Of a stretch of DNA of 22,500 bases, positions 8,371-17,740 are shown piece after piece. Source of the stretch: Cryptomeria japonica (Eukaryota; Streptophyta; Pinopsida; Cupressales; Cupressaceae); assembly GCF_030272615.1 (NCBI RefSeq), contig NW_026728911.1, forward strand, positions 212,501 to 235,000. The letters are read 5' to 3'. Every line of letters starts with the position of its first letter. The stretch's first letter is position 1. Both the position numbers and the translations under genes were made by a program. A model generated the notes under the pieces. The model ran no database searches and was not told the origin of the DNA. It saw only the letters and a list, made by a program, of their open reading frames with translations.

Positions 8371-8560
8371 TGCATTGACCGCACCAAAGGTGCACGCCTT
8401 GGTGTGCACCCTGGAGTGCACTTTGGTGCTCACCTCGGTGCACACTTTGGTGTGCACCTCGGTGTGCACCAAAGGTGCGCACCTTGGAGCGCACCAAAGG
8501 TGTACACTTTGGAGCGCACCACATAGGGTCTTTGAGAGGTTGGCGCAGTGCGCACACCAA
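8371..8560. repeat. Short GTGCAC/GTGCGCACC repeats, transition zone
   Basis: Degenerate 12-20-bp words of the type ACCAAAGGTGCACGCCTTGG, TTGGTGTGCACC and TTGGAGCGCACC follow each other, many of them palindromic at their core. They begin at the same place in the promoter repeat (after GACCGCACCAAAGG) where the 63-bp insert and the 52-bp minisatellite occur elsewhere. The last promoter-repeat word, GGGTCTTTGAGAGGTTGGCG, is seen at about 8525-8545, after which the G-rich domain begins. Nothing codes here. Confidence 0.8.
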
Positions 8561-8795
8561 GGTGGGTGTTGAGGTGCGTGCCGAGGTGGGTGGGTGCTAG
8601 GGTGCGCTCCATGGTGGGTGCCAGGGTGGGTGCGTGCTAGGGTGGATTCCAAAGAGGGTCATAGGGTGGGTGCCAAGGTGGGTTGGTGATATAGTGGGTT
8701 CAAAGGTGGGTACTAGGGTGGGTTCCAAGGTGGGTCACAAGTTGGGTGCCAGGATGCGTGGGTGTTAGGTTGGGTGCCAAGGTGGGCTCCTGCGT

Positions 8796-8814
8796 GGGTG
8801 GGTGCTAGGGTGGG
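8796..8814 (+). other. G-quadruplex motif
   Basis: Four GGG runs at 8796-8798, 8800-8802, 8808-8810 and 8812-8814 with loops T, TGCTA and T. This meets the G3+N1-7 rule exactly; folding is a prediction. Confidence 0.75.
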
Positions 8815-9267
8815 TTTCAAGGTGGACGCGAGGGCGGGTGCCAAGGTGGGTAACAAGTTGGGTGTTAGGATGGGTGAGTGCTAGAGTGGGTGCCAAGGTG
8901 GGTGGGTGCTAAGGTGGATGCCAAGGTGGTTCACAGGGTGGGTGGGTTCTAGGGTGAGTTCCAAGGTGGGTCACAGGTTCAGTGCTAGGGTGGGTGTCAA
9001 GGCGGGTGTCGAGGTGCCTGGGTGCTAGGGTGTGGATGCCAATGTGGGTCATAGGGTGGGTACTAGGGTGGGCTGCAATGTGGGTGCCAAGGTGGGTAAC
9101 ATGCTCGGTGGGTTCTAAATTGGGTGCCAGGGTGGGTGTGCACCCACCTTGCCCGAGGTGGGTGCCAAGGTGCCAGTGTGGGTGGGTGCTAAGGTGGATG
9201 CCAAGGTGGGTGAGAAGGTGGGTGATAGGTTGAGTGGTAGGATGGGTGGGTGCCAAGATGGGTCACA

Positions 9268-9286
9268 GGGTGGGTGCAAGGGTGGG
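9268..9286 (+). other. G-quadruplex motif
   Basis: GGG runs at 9268-9270, 9272-9274, 9280-9282 and 9284-9286 with loops T, TGCAA and T. Confidence 0.75.
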
Positions 9287-9782
9287 TAGGTGCTAGGGTT
9301 GGTGTCAGGGTGGGTGGGTGCTAGGTTGGGTTCCAAGGTGGGTGCGAGGGTGAGTGTCAAGGTGGGTCACAGGTTAGGTGCTAGGATGGGTGAGTGCTAG
9401 GGTGCAAAGGTGCCAGGGTGGGTGCTAGGATGGGTCGATGCTAGGGTGAGTGGCAAGGTGGGTCCACAAGTGTCAAGGTGGGTGCCGAGGTGGGTGCCAA
9501 GTCGGCGACTGCTATGGTGGATGCCAAGGTGGGTCACGGGGTGGGTGCCAAGTTGCTAGGTTGGGTTCCAAGGTGGGTGCCAACGTGGGTGCTAGGGTGC
9601 GTGGGTTAAAGGGTGTGTCACAACGTGGGTGCCAGGATGGGTGCGCACCCACACTGGCCAAGACGGGTGCGGGTGCAAGGTTGGGTTCCAAGCCCGGTCA
9701 CAGGCTGGGTGCTAGGATGGGTGGGTGCCAAGGTGGGCACCAGGGTGGGTGCACCCACCCTGGCCAAGGTGGGTCACGGGGT

Positions 9783-9804
9783 GGGTCCTAGGGTGGGTAA
9801 CGGG
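9783..9804 (+). other. G-quadruplex motif at left end of unit 1
   Basis: GGG runs at 9783-9785, 9791-9793, 9795-9797 and 9802-9804 with loops TCCTA, T and TAAC; further GGG runs follow. Repeated in unit 2 at 17719-17740. Confidence 0.75.
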
Positions 9805-10180
9805 GTGGGTACTAAGGTGCGTGCCAAGGTGGGTCATAGGGTGGGTGCCAAGGTGGGCACCAGGGTGGGTGTGCACCAACCCTAGCCAGGGTAGGTCACG
9901 GGGTGGTTGTCGGGGTGGGCGTCAAGGAGCCAAGGTGGGTGGCAAGTAGCCAAGTTGCGTGCCAAGGTGGGTGTCGGGGTGGGTGCCAAGGATCCAAGGT
10001 GGGTGCCAAGGAACCAAGGTGGGTGTCTGGGTGGGTGCCGAGGTGGGAGCCAGGGTGGGTCCCAAGGTGAGTGCAAAGGTGGGTGCCAGGGTCAAGGTGA
10101 GTGCCAATGTGGGTTCCAAGGTGCCAGGGTCAGGGTGAGTGCCAATGTGGGTTCAAAGGTGCTAAGTTGGGTGCGAGGTT

Positions 10181-10199
10181 GGGTGCGAGGGTGGGTGGG
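10181..10199 (+). other. G-quadruplex motif
   Basis: GGG runs at 10181, 10189, 10193 and 10197 with loops TGCGA, T and T. Repeated in unit 2 at 18117-18135. It lies near the right border of the G-rich domain. Confidence 0.75.
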
Positions 10200-10270
10200 T
10201 GCCAAGGTGTGCTAGGTGGAAGCCCGGGTGGGTCGGCATCCCATGGGTGTCGAGTTGGGTGCCTGATGGG

Positions 10271-10615
10271 TGCTTCTTGTCAAGTTTTAGTCGTCGGGAC
10301 TCATTTCGAGCCTTAGAGGTCGTTTCTTGTCCGGTTGCCCTGTCTTCGACCTGGGAACCCAATTTTGGTCCTCGGGTCCCATTTTTTTTTGTCTCGCATC
10401 CCACTTTTGGCCTGTGGCCTTTTCGGGGTCGATTCTCGTTTTGGGCATCAGAGCATGTTTCTTCTCCTAAAACCCAATATTTGTTTATTAAGTCTCGGAA
10501 CACATTTTTGTTCTCGTGGACCCATCATGGGTCTTGGAACGCATTTGTGGTCCTTGGGTCCCATTTTGCATCCCGAAACTTGTGTTTTGGTGCTTGATCC
10601 CTATTTTGGGTGCCC
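10271..10615. repeat. AT-richer, low-copy spacer of unit 1
   Basis: Base composition changes abruptly to T-rich plus-strand sequence with degenerate words such as GGGTCCCATTTT, TTTTGGTCCTCGGGTCCCA, GGAACGCATTTGTGGTCC and GGAACACATTTTTG. These look like a decayed 35-45-bp repeat. A T9 run lies near 10382-10390. No gene or known element is recognised. It is the most locus-specific stretch in the unit. Confidence 0.7.
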
Positions 10616-11005
10616 ACCTTGCACCAAGTGCGCACCCGGGGCAAACCGAGCGCCTTGGTGCACCGGGGCAAGATCGAGCGTGCACCCGAGGCGCCCCGAA
10701 CATGCACCAAGGTGCACTCGGCCCACATGTGAGCGCAGGTCGTTGCGCCCGAGGTGGTGTGTGGGCACCGCGTTGCAGACGGGACACTGCACGCACACGA
10801 CGCCCCCTCCAGGTGCACGCACGTAGGCCGGGCCGGGTGCACACCCGACGCCCTAGCAAGGTGCGCGCACCCGGGCAGGGCTCACACTTGGCGAACGGGG
10901 CGCACTTCGCGAGGGAGGGTGTGCACCTCGACGGGGGTGGGTGGCCGGGGTGGATTCGCACGTGGGTCGCGGTTTGCTAAGTACACACTGCGACAAGCTC
11001 ATAAC
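10616..11005 (+). promoter_or_regulatory. 5S upstream flank, unit 1
   Basis: This GC-rich stretch leads up to the 5S start. Plant 5S genes usually have a C at -1, a GC near -12 and a TATA-like element near -28. Here the C at -1 (11005) is present, but no TATATA is seen near -28 (sequence around 10975-10982 is TTGCTAAG) and the nearest GC is at about -9. Transcription would then lean on the internal control region. The GTGCACCCGAGGC and CCGGGGCAAACC words link the flank to the repeat domain on the other side of the gene. Confidence 0.5.
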
Positions 11006-11123
11006 GGGTGCGATCATACCAGCGTTAGTGCACCGGATCCCATCAGAACTCCGCAGTTAAGCGCGCTTGGGCCGGAGTAGTACTGGGATGGGTGACCTCC
11101 CGGGAAGTCCCGGTGTTGCACCC
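11006..11123 (+). rRNA. 5S ribosomal RNA gene, copy 1
   Basis: The gene encodes the 5S RNA of the large ribosomal subunit, made by RNA polymerase III. It starts GGGTGCGATCATACCAGCGT, passes GGATCCCATCAGAACTCCGC and ends GTGTTGCACCC, 118 bp, within the normal 118-121-bp range. The ends pair (GGGTGC with GCACCC, then G-T and A-T), forming helix I. The internal promoter is intact: box A AGTTAAGCGCGCTTGGGC at about 11055-11072, the intermediate element near 11076-11081 and box C around GGATGGGTGACC at 11086-11097. A T6 run follows at once as terminator. The sequence is of land-plant type; TAGTGCACCGG and CTTGGGCCGGAGTAGTAC resemble gymnosperm genes from memory. No disabling change is visible. It reads opposite to the predicted direction of the polymerase I-like boxes. 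Confidence 0.98.
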
Positions 11124-11129
11124 TTTTTT
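11124..11129 (+). terminator. 5S polymerase III terminator, copy 1
   Basis: Six T residues follow CACCC directly, the usual polymerase III stop, and are followed by AGTTTTTCG, a second T5 back-up. Confidence 0.9.
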
Positions 11130-11549
11130 AGTTTTTCGCCGGGCGTCGCAATGCTATTTGAATAAACCTTTTGCCCGTTTGCGTTCTCGTCGGGGCCGGG
11201 CCGGGCCGGGGTGCGCTGCCCGCACTACCGCGCGCGCGGGGGCGACACCGAGCGCGCACCCGAGGCGCCCCGAGCACACAGGCCACGGTGCAACCCGGGC
11301 GTTGTGCGCGCACCCCGGTGCGCCCGAGGTGCTGCGCGCGCACCCAGGTGAAATCGGTGTGCACCTCGGCCAGTGCGCGCTCGGTCGAGTCGCGCACGTT
11401 GGCCAAGGTGCACGGTGATGTTTCTTACTCTAAGGTTCCGCACCAGACGCCCGGGACAGGTGAGCGAAGCTGGGCGGGGCCGGGTGCGCGGCCGGGGCAG
11501 GTGCACGCAGCTGGAGAGAGCTTTGGAGCACACTTCGGAGCGCACCAAT
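11130..11549. other. 5S downstream flank, unit 1
   Basis: First about 60 bp AT-richer (GCAATGCTATTTGAATAAACC), then strongly GC-rich with GGGCCGGGCCGGGCCGGGG and CCGCGCGCGCGGG, then GTGCGCGCACCC words that pass into the repeat domain. An AATAAA at about 11160 has no gene upstream and is not read as a polyadenylation signal. No gene seen. Confidence 0.6.
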
Positions 11550-14500
11550 GATGCGCTCCATTCAAAAGTTTCCTGAAAAGGCAAAAAAAGTTGAGATTAT
11601 AGAATTTCCCACTTGAGAGATTGTAAAAAAAAAAAATTTAAAATGAAGGAAACGCGGGTGCCAAGGTGTGCGCAGCCCAGCCAAGGTGTGCGCACCAAGG
11701 CGCCCACCCTGGCGAAGGTGCACGCAAGGTGCGCACCCGAGGCAAACCGGACAATTAACCCAACTTTCGACTTCGCGCGCACCTTGGAGCGCACTTCGGA
11801 GCGCTCCTTGGTGCGCACCAATCTTGGGCACCTCGGAGTGCACCATGGCGCCCACCAAGGTGCGCACCCGGGGCAAACCGAGCTCCGACTTCGTGCGCAC
11901 CTTGGAGCGCACGAAAGGTGCGCACCATGGCGCCCACCAAGGTGCGCAGCCCAGCCAAGGCGTGCGCATCAAGGTGCGCACCCTGGCGAAGGTGCGCACC
12001 CGGGGCAAACCGAGCTCCGACTTCGTGCGCACCTTGGAGCGCACAAAAGGTGCGCAACCCAGCCAAGGTGTGCGCACCCCGGTCAAACCGAGCTCCGAAT
12101 CGTGCGCACCAGAGGTGCACGCCATCGTGCGCACCTTGGAGCACACTTCGGAGCCCTCCTTGGTGCGCGCCGATGTTGCGCACCTCGGAGCGCACCCGGG
12201 GAAAACAATGCAATTAACCCGACTTTCGACTTCGTGGGCACCTCGGAGCGCTCTCGGGTTCGCACCTCGGAGCACACCGAGGTGCGCACCTTTGATGCGC
12301 TGCCTTCACCAATTTCCAGAAAAGGCAAGAAAACATTGAGAAGGTGTGCGCACCGAGGTGCCCACCCTGGCGAAGGTGCACGCGAGGTGCGCACCCGGGG
12401 CAAACCGGGCTCCGACTTCGTGCACGCCGCACCTTGGAGCACACTTCGGAGCGCTCCTTGGTGCGCACCAGGGCGCGCAACCCAGCCGAGGTGCCCACCC
12501 CGGCGAAGGTGCACGCGAGGTGCGCACCCGGGGCAAACCGGGCTCCGACTTCGTGCACGCCATGGTGCCCACCGCGGCGAAGGTGCACGCGAGGTGCGCA
12601 CCCGGGGCAAACCGGGCTCCGACTTCGTGCACGCCGCACCTTGGAGCACACTTCGGAGCGCTCCTTGGTGCGCACCATGGTGCCCACCAGGGCGCGCAAC
12701 CCCGCCGAAGGTGCACGCGAGGTGCGCACCCGGGGCAAACCGGGCTCCGACTTCGTGCACGCCGCACCTTGGAGCACACTTCGGAGCGCTCCTTGGTGCG
12801 CACCATGGTGCCCACCAGGGCGCGCAACCCCGCCGAAGGTGCACGCGAGGTGCGCACCCGGGGCAAACCGGGCTCCGACTTCGTGCACGCCATGGTGCGC
12901 ACCGCGGCGAAGGTGCGCACCCGGGGCAAACCGGGCTCCGACTTCGTGCACGCCGCACCTTGGAGCACACTTCGGAGCGCTCCTTGGTGCGCACCAGGGC
13001 GCGCAACCCAGCCGAGGTGCCCACCCCGGCGAAGGTGCACGCGAGGTGCGTACCCGGGGCAAACCGGGCTCCGACTTCGTGCACGCCGCACCTTGGAGCA
13101 CACTTCGGAGCGCTCCTTGGTGCGCACCATGGTGCCCACCAGGCCGCGCAACCCAGCCAAGGTGTGCGCACCAAGGTGCACGCGAGGTGCGCACCCGGGG
13201 CAAACCGGGGTCCGACTTCGTGCACGCCGCACCTTGGAGCACACATCGGGGCGCTCCCGGGTTCGCACCGGCGTTGCGCACCGTGGTGGGCACCTCGGAG
13301 CACACCAAGGTGGGCAGCGAGGTGCGCACCTTTGATGCGATGCCTTCACTAATTTCCATAAAAGGCAAAAAAAAAACGAGATTTTAAAATTTCCGTTTTG
13401 AAAGATAGTGAGAAAAAGGGAATGCTGGTGCCATCTTGAGCCCGCCCTGGTGCGCAGCCCAGCCAAGGTGTGCGCACCAAGGTGCCCACCCTGGCGAAGG
13501 TGCGCGCCCGGGCAATTAATCCAACTTCCAACTTCGCGCGCGCCAGGGTGGGAGCGCACCCAACAACCGGGCCTGGGAAGAGCCAATGCGAGAAACCCCA
13601 CCAAACGCTCTGACAAAAAAAGAGGGGGCGCTCCAGTAACCCCGCTTCGGAGCGCACCCTGGGCAAACCCAGCCAAGGTGCCCACCCCGGCCAAGGTGCA
13701 GGCGAGGTGCGCACCCGGGGCAAACCGGGCTCCGACAACGTGCACGCCGCACCTTGGAGCACACTTCGTAGCGCTCCCGGGTGCGCACCTCAGAGCACAC
13801 CAAGGTGGGCAGCGAGGTGCGCACCTTTGATGCGCTGCCTTCACTAATTTCCAGAAAAGGCAAAAAAAAAAGGAGATTTTAAAATTTCCGTTTTGAAAGA
13901 TAGTGAAAAAAACGGAACGCGCGTGCCATCTTGAGCCCGCCCTGGTGCGCAGCCCAGGTAAGGTGCCCACCCTGGCAAAGGTGCGCACCCGGGCAATTAA
14001 CCCTACTTCCGACTTCGTGCGCGCCAGGGTGGCAACCGGGCCTCGGAAGAGCCAATGCGAGAAACCCCACCAAACGCTCCGACAAAAAAAGAGGCGGCGC
14101 TCCAATAACCCCGCTTCGGAGCGCAGCCGGGGCAAACCCAGCCAAGGTGCCCACCCCGACGAAGGTGCACGCGAGGTGCGCACCCGGGGCAAACCGGGCT
14201 CCGACAACGTGCACGCAGCACCTTGGAGCACACTTCGAAGCACTCCCGGGTGCCCACCGGCGTTGCGCACCGTGGTGGGCAGCGAGGTGCGCACCTTTGA
14301 TGCGCTGCCTTCACTAATTTCCAGAAAAAGGCAAAAAAAAATGAGATTTTAAAATTTCCGTTTTGAAAGATAGTGAAAAAAAAGGAACGCGGGTGCCATC
14401 TTGAGCCCGCCCTGGTGCGCAGCCCAGGCAAGGCATGCGCACCAAGGTGCCCACCCGAGGTGCACACCCGGGGCAAACCGGGCTCCGACTTCGTGCAGGC

Positions 14501-17500
14501 CGCACCTTGGAGCACACTTCGGAGCGCTCCTTGGTGAGCACCATGGTGCCCACCAGGGCGCGCAACCCAGCCAAGGTCTGCACACCAAGGTGCCCACCCC
14601 GGCGAAGGTGCACGCGAGGTGCGCACCCGGGGCAAACCGGGCTCCGACTTCGTGCACGCCATGGTGCCCACCGCGGCGAAGGTGCACGCGAGGTGCGCAC
14701 CCGGGGCAAACCGGGCTCCGACTTCGTGCACGCCGCACCTTGGAGCACACTTCGGAGCGCTCCTTGGTGCGCACCATGGTGCCCACCAGGGCGCGCAACC
14801 CAGCCAAGGTGTGCGCACCAAGGTGCACGCGAGGTGCGCACCCGGGGCAAACCGGGGTCCGACTTCGTGCACGCCGCACCTTGGAGCACACATCGGAGCG
14901 CTCCCAGGTTCGCACCAGCGTTGCGCACCTTTGATGCGCTGCCTTCACTAATTTCCAGAAAAGGCAAAAAAAAACGAGATTTTAAAATTTCCGTTCTGAA
15001 AGATAGTGAAAAAAACGGAACGCGGGTGCCATCTTGAGCCCTTCCTGGTGCGCAGCCCAGGCAAGTTGTGCGCACCAAGGTGCCCACCCTGGCGGAGGTG
15101 CGCGCCCGGGGCAATCCGGGCTCCGACTTCGTGCACTGCATGGTGCCCACCAAGGCGCGCAACCCAGCCAAGGTGCCCACCGCAGCGAAGGTGCACGCGA
15201 GGTGCGCACCCGAGGTGCACACCCGGGGCAAACCGGGCTCCGACTTCGTGCACGCCGCACCTTGGAGCACACTTCAGAGCGCTCCTTGGTGCGCACCAGG
15301 GCGCGCAACCCAGCCGAGGTGCCCACCCCGGCGAAGGTGCACGCGAGGTGCGCACCCGGGGCAAACCGGGCTCCGACTTCGTGCACGCCATGGTGCCCAC
15401 CGCGGCGAAGGTGCGCACCCGGGGCAAACCGGGCTCCGACTTCGTGCACGCCGCACCTTGGAGCACACTTCAGAGCGCTCCTTGGTGCGCACCATGGTGC
15501 CCACCAGGCCGCGCAACCCAGCCAAGGTGTGCGCACCAAGGTGCACGCGAGGTGCGCACCCGGGGCAAACCGGGGTCCGACTTCGTGCACGCCGCACCTT
15601 GGAGCACACATCGGGGCGCTCCCGGGTTCGCACCGGCGTTGCGCACCGTGGTGGGCACCTCGGAGCACACCAAGGTGGGCAGCGAGGTGCGCACCTTTGA
15701 TGCGATGCCTTCACTAATTTCCATAAAAGGCAAAAAAAAAACGAGATTTTAAAATTTCCGTTTTGAAAGATAGTGAGAAAAAGGGAATGCTGGTGCCATC
15801 TTGAGCCCGCCCTGGTGCGCAGCCCAGCCAAGGTTTGCGCACCAAGGTGCCCACCCTGGCGAAGGTGCGCGCCCGGGCAATTAACCCAACTTCCAACTTC
15901 GCGCGCGCCAGGGTGGGAGCGCACCCAACAACCGGGCCTGGGAAGAGCCAATGCGAGAAACCCCACCAAACTCTCTGACAAAAAAAGAGGGGGCGCTCCA
16001 GTAACCCCGCTTCGGAGCGCACCCTGGGCAAACCCAGCCAAGGTGCCCACCCCGGCCAAGGTGCAGGCGAGGTGCGCACCCGGGGCAAACCGGGCTCCGA
16101 CAACGTGCACGCCGCACCTTGGAGCACACTTCGTAGCGCTCCCGGGTGCGCACCTCAGAGCACACCAAGGTGGGCAGCGAGGTGCGCACCTTTGATGCGC
16201 TGCCTTCACTAATTTCCAGAAAAGGCAAAAAAAAAAGGAGATTTTAAAATTTCCGTTTTGAAAGATAGTGAAAAAAACGGAACGCGCGTGCCATCTTGAG
16301 CCCGCCCTGGTGCGCAGCCCAGGTAAGGTGCCACCCTGGCAAAGGTGCGCACCCGGGCAATTAACCCTACTTCCGACTTCGTGCGCGCCAGGGTGGCAAC
16401 CGGGCCTTGGAAGAGCCAATGCGAGAAACCCCACCAAACGCTCCGACAAAAAAAGAGGCGGCGCTCCAATAACCCCGCTTCGGAGCGCAGCCGGGGCAAA
16501 CCAAGCCAAGGTGCCCACCCCGACGAAGGTGCACGCGAGGTGCGCACCCGGGGCAAACCGGGCTCCGACAACGTGCACGCAGCACCTTGGAGCACACTTC
16601 GAAGCACTCCCGGGTGCCCACCGGCGTTGCGCACCGTGGTGGGCAGCGAGGTGCGCACCTTTGATGCGCTGCCTTCACTAATTTCCAGAAAAAGGCAAAA
16701 AAAAATGAGATTTTAAAATTTCCGTTTTGAAAGATAGTGAAAAAAAAGGAACGCGGGTGCCATCTTGAGCCCGCCCTGGTGCGCAGCCCAGGCAAGGCAT
16801 GCGCACCAAGGTGCCCACCCGAGGTGCACACCCGGGGCAAACCGGGCTCCGACTTCGTGCAGGCCGCACCTTGGAGCACACTTCGGAGCGCTCCTTGGTG
16901 CGCACCATGGTGCCCACCAGGGCGCACCCGAGGCAAACCGGGCTCCGACTTCGTGCACGCCGCACCTTGGAGCACACATCGGAGCGCTCCCAGGTTCGCA
17001 CCAGCGTTGCGCACCTTTGATGCGCTGCCTTCACTAATTTCCAGAAAAGGCAAAAAAAAACGATATTTTAAAATTTCCGTTCTGAAAGATAGTGAAAAAA
17101 ACGGAACGCGGGTGCCATCTTGAGCCCTTCCTGATGCGCAGCCCAGGCAAGTTGTGCGCACCAAGGTGCCCACCCTGGCGGAGGTGCGCGCCCGGGGCAA
17201 ACCGGGCTCCGACTTCGTGCACTGCATGGTGCCCACCAAGGCGCGCAACCCAGCCAAGGTGCCCACCGCAGCGAAGGTGCACGCGAGGTGCGCACCCGAG
17301 GTGCACACCCGGGGCAAACCGGGCTCCGACTTCGTGCACGCCGCACCTTGGAGCACACTTCAGAGCGCTCCTTGGTACGCACCAGGGCGCGCAACCCAGC
17401 CAAGGTGCTCACCCCGGCGAAGGTGCACGCGAGGTGCGCACCCGGGGCAAACCGGGCTCGGACTTCGTGCACGCCGCACCTTGGAGCACACATCGGAGCG

Positions 17501-17631
17501 CTCCCGGGTTCGCACCAGCATTGCGCACCTTTGATGCGCTGCCTTCACTAATTTCCAGAAAAGGCAAAAAAAAGAAAAAAATGAGATTTTAAAATTTCCG
17601 TTTTGAAAGATAGTGAAAAAAACGGAACGCG
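11550..17631. repeat. A-rich modules, 11 copies in unit 1
   Basis: Modules of about 90-105 bp run from GATGCGCTGCCTTCACTAAT through TTTCCAGAAAAGGC, an A run, GAGATTTTAAAATTTCCG, TTTTGAAAGATAGTG, a second A run and CGGAACGCG. They begin at about 11550, 12294 (truncated to 49 bp), 13334, 13829, 14299, 14933, 15699, 16194, 16663, 17019 and 17533. The first is the most diverged. They are the only AT-rich islands in this domain and precede GTGCCATCTTGAGCCC. In the copy at 13829 the segments 13886-13894 (TTCCGTTTT) and 13909-13917 (AAAACGGAA) form a perfect 9-bp inverted repeat with a 14-nt loop; other copies keep it (e.g. 16194) or carry one or two mismatches (13334, 14299, 14933). Confidence 0.92.
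13100..17476. repeat. Nested 2.37-kb tandem duplication inside unit 1
   Basis: Sequence from about 13100 to 15390 recurs from about 15465 to 17476. The offset is 2,365 bp, then 2,364 after a 1-bp deletion near 16330 (GTGCCACCC versus GTGCCCACCC), then 2,086 after a 278-bp deletion. The deletion junction is at about 16924, where GGGCG joins CACCCGAGG, between short GCGCA-containing direct repeats in the other copy (about 14560 and 14838). Borders are approximate because short repeats occur on both sides. Unit 2 reaches the window end within its first copy. Confidence 0.88.
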
Positions 17632-17718
17632 GGTGCCATCTTGAGCCCGCCCTGGTGTGCAGCCCAGGCAAGTTGTGCGCACCAAGGCACCCACCCTGGC
17701 CAAGGTGGGTCACGGGGT

Positions 17719-17740
17719 GGGTCCTAGGGTGGGTAACGGG
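17719..17740 (+). other. G-quadruplex motif at left end of unit 2
   Basis: Copy of the motif at 9783-9804: GGG runs at 17719, 17727, 17731 and 17738 with loops TCCTA, T and TAAC. It lies 28 bp inside the new unit, right after the domain junction. Confidence 0.75.

Larger units (their letters stand above)
8561..9754 (+). repeat. G-rich degenerate minisatellite, single-copy part
   Basis: An array of imperfect short units built from GGGTGGGTGC, CTAGGGT, CCAAGGTGGGT and TCACAGGGTGGGT. The plus strand is strongly enriched in G over C, with almost no long C runs except where short GTGCACCCACC palindromes occur (about 9137-9157 and 9641-9658). It contains canonical G-quadruplex motifs. The same domain continues past 9755 into the duplicated 5S unit. 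Open frames on both strands only reflect the biased composition (Gly/Trp/Val on one strand, Thr/His/Pro on the other). Confidence 0.92.
9755..17690 (+). repeat. 5S-containing 7,936-bp repeat unit 1
   Basis: Everything from about 9755 recurs from about 17691 with a constant offset of 7,936 bp. After a 63-bp indel near 12888 the offset becomes 7,873. The unit contains, in order: the tail of the G-rich domain, an AT-richer spacer (10271-10615), a GC-rich 5S upstream flank, the 5S gene, a downstream flank, and 6 kb of GTGCGCAC-rich repeats with A-rich modules. The right border at 17690/17691 is a clean switch from the GTGCGCAC domain (CCAAGGCACCCACCCTGG) back to G-rich sequence (CCAAGGTGGGTCACGGGG), sharing CCACCCTGGCCAAGG with the left border. 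This is a tandem 5S rDNA unit of exceptional length, or a duplication inside a larger spacer. Confidence 0.95.
11550..17690. repeat. GTGCGCAC-rich nested repeat domain of unit 1
   Basis: About 6 kb built from a small vocabulary: GGTGCGCACC, CCCGGGGCAAACCGGGCTCC, GACTTCGTGCACGCC, CACCTTGGAGCACACTTCGG, AGCGCTCCTTGGTGCGCACC, GGGCGCGCAACCCAGCC and AGGTGCCCACCCCGGCGAAG. The word GGGGCAAACCGGG recurs at intervals of 63, 74, 128, 133 and 141 bp, so the short units are combined irregularly. The domain is high in CpG and poor in stop triplets on both strands, which is why frames of up to 662 codons run through it. These frames overlap in all phases, start and stop at A-rich modules, and encode only low-complexity Arg/Pro/Ala/His/Cys strings. 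I assign no protein. Confidence 0.95.

Noticed and set aside
8561-10270. Telomere-type repeats (CTAGGGT words)
   Set aside because: The words are not in a TTTAGGG or TTAGGG period; they are part of a longer degenerate G-rich unit.
11155-11170. AATAAA as a polyadenylation signal
   Set aside because: It follows the 5S gene, not a polymerase II gene, and is an isolated chance match.
13829-13921. A-rich module as a bacterial-type intrinsic terminator
   Set aside because: Stem is short and A/T-rich, the organism is a plant, and the second A run is too far from the stem; kept only as a structural motif.
11613-14294. Long open frames (579 codons on plus, 662 on minus, and copies in unit 2) as protein genes
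   Set aside because: They overlap in all phases on both strands, consist of Arg/Pro/Ala/His/Cys-rich repeats, change frame with repeat indels, and end at the A-rich modules. The cause is a stop-poor GTGCGCAC vocabulary.
9755-17690. The 7.9-kb unit as a transposable element (for example a 5S-derived SINE or Cassandra-like element)
   Set aside because: No long terminal repeats, primer-binding site, polypurine tract, target duplication or poly-A tail at the unit borders; the 5S gene is full length and intact.
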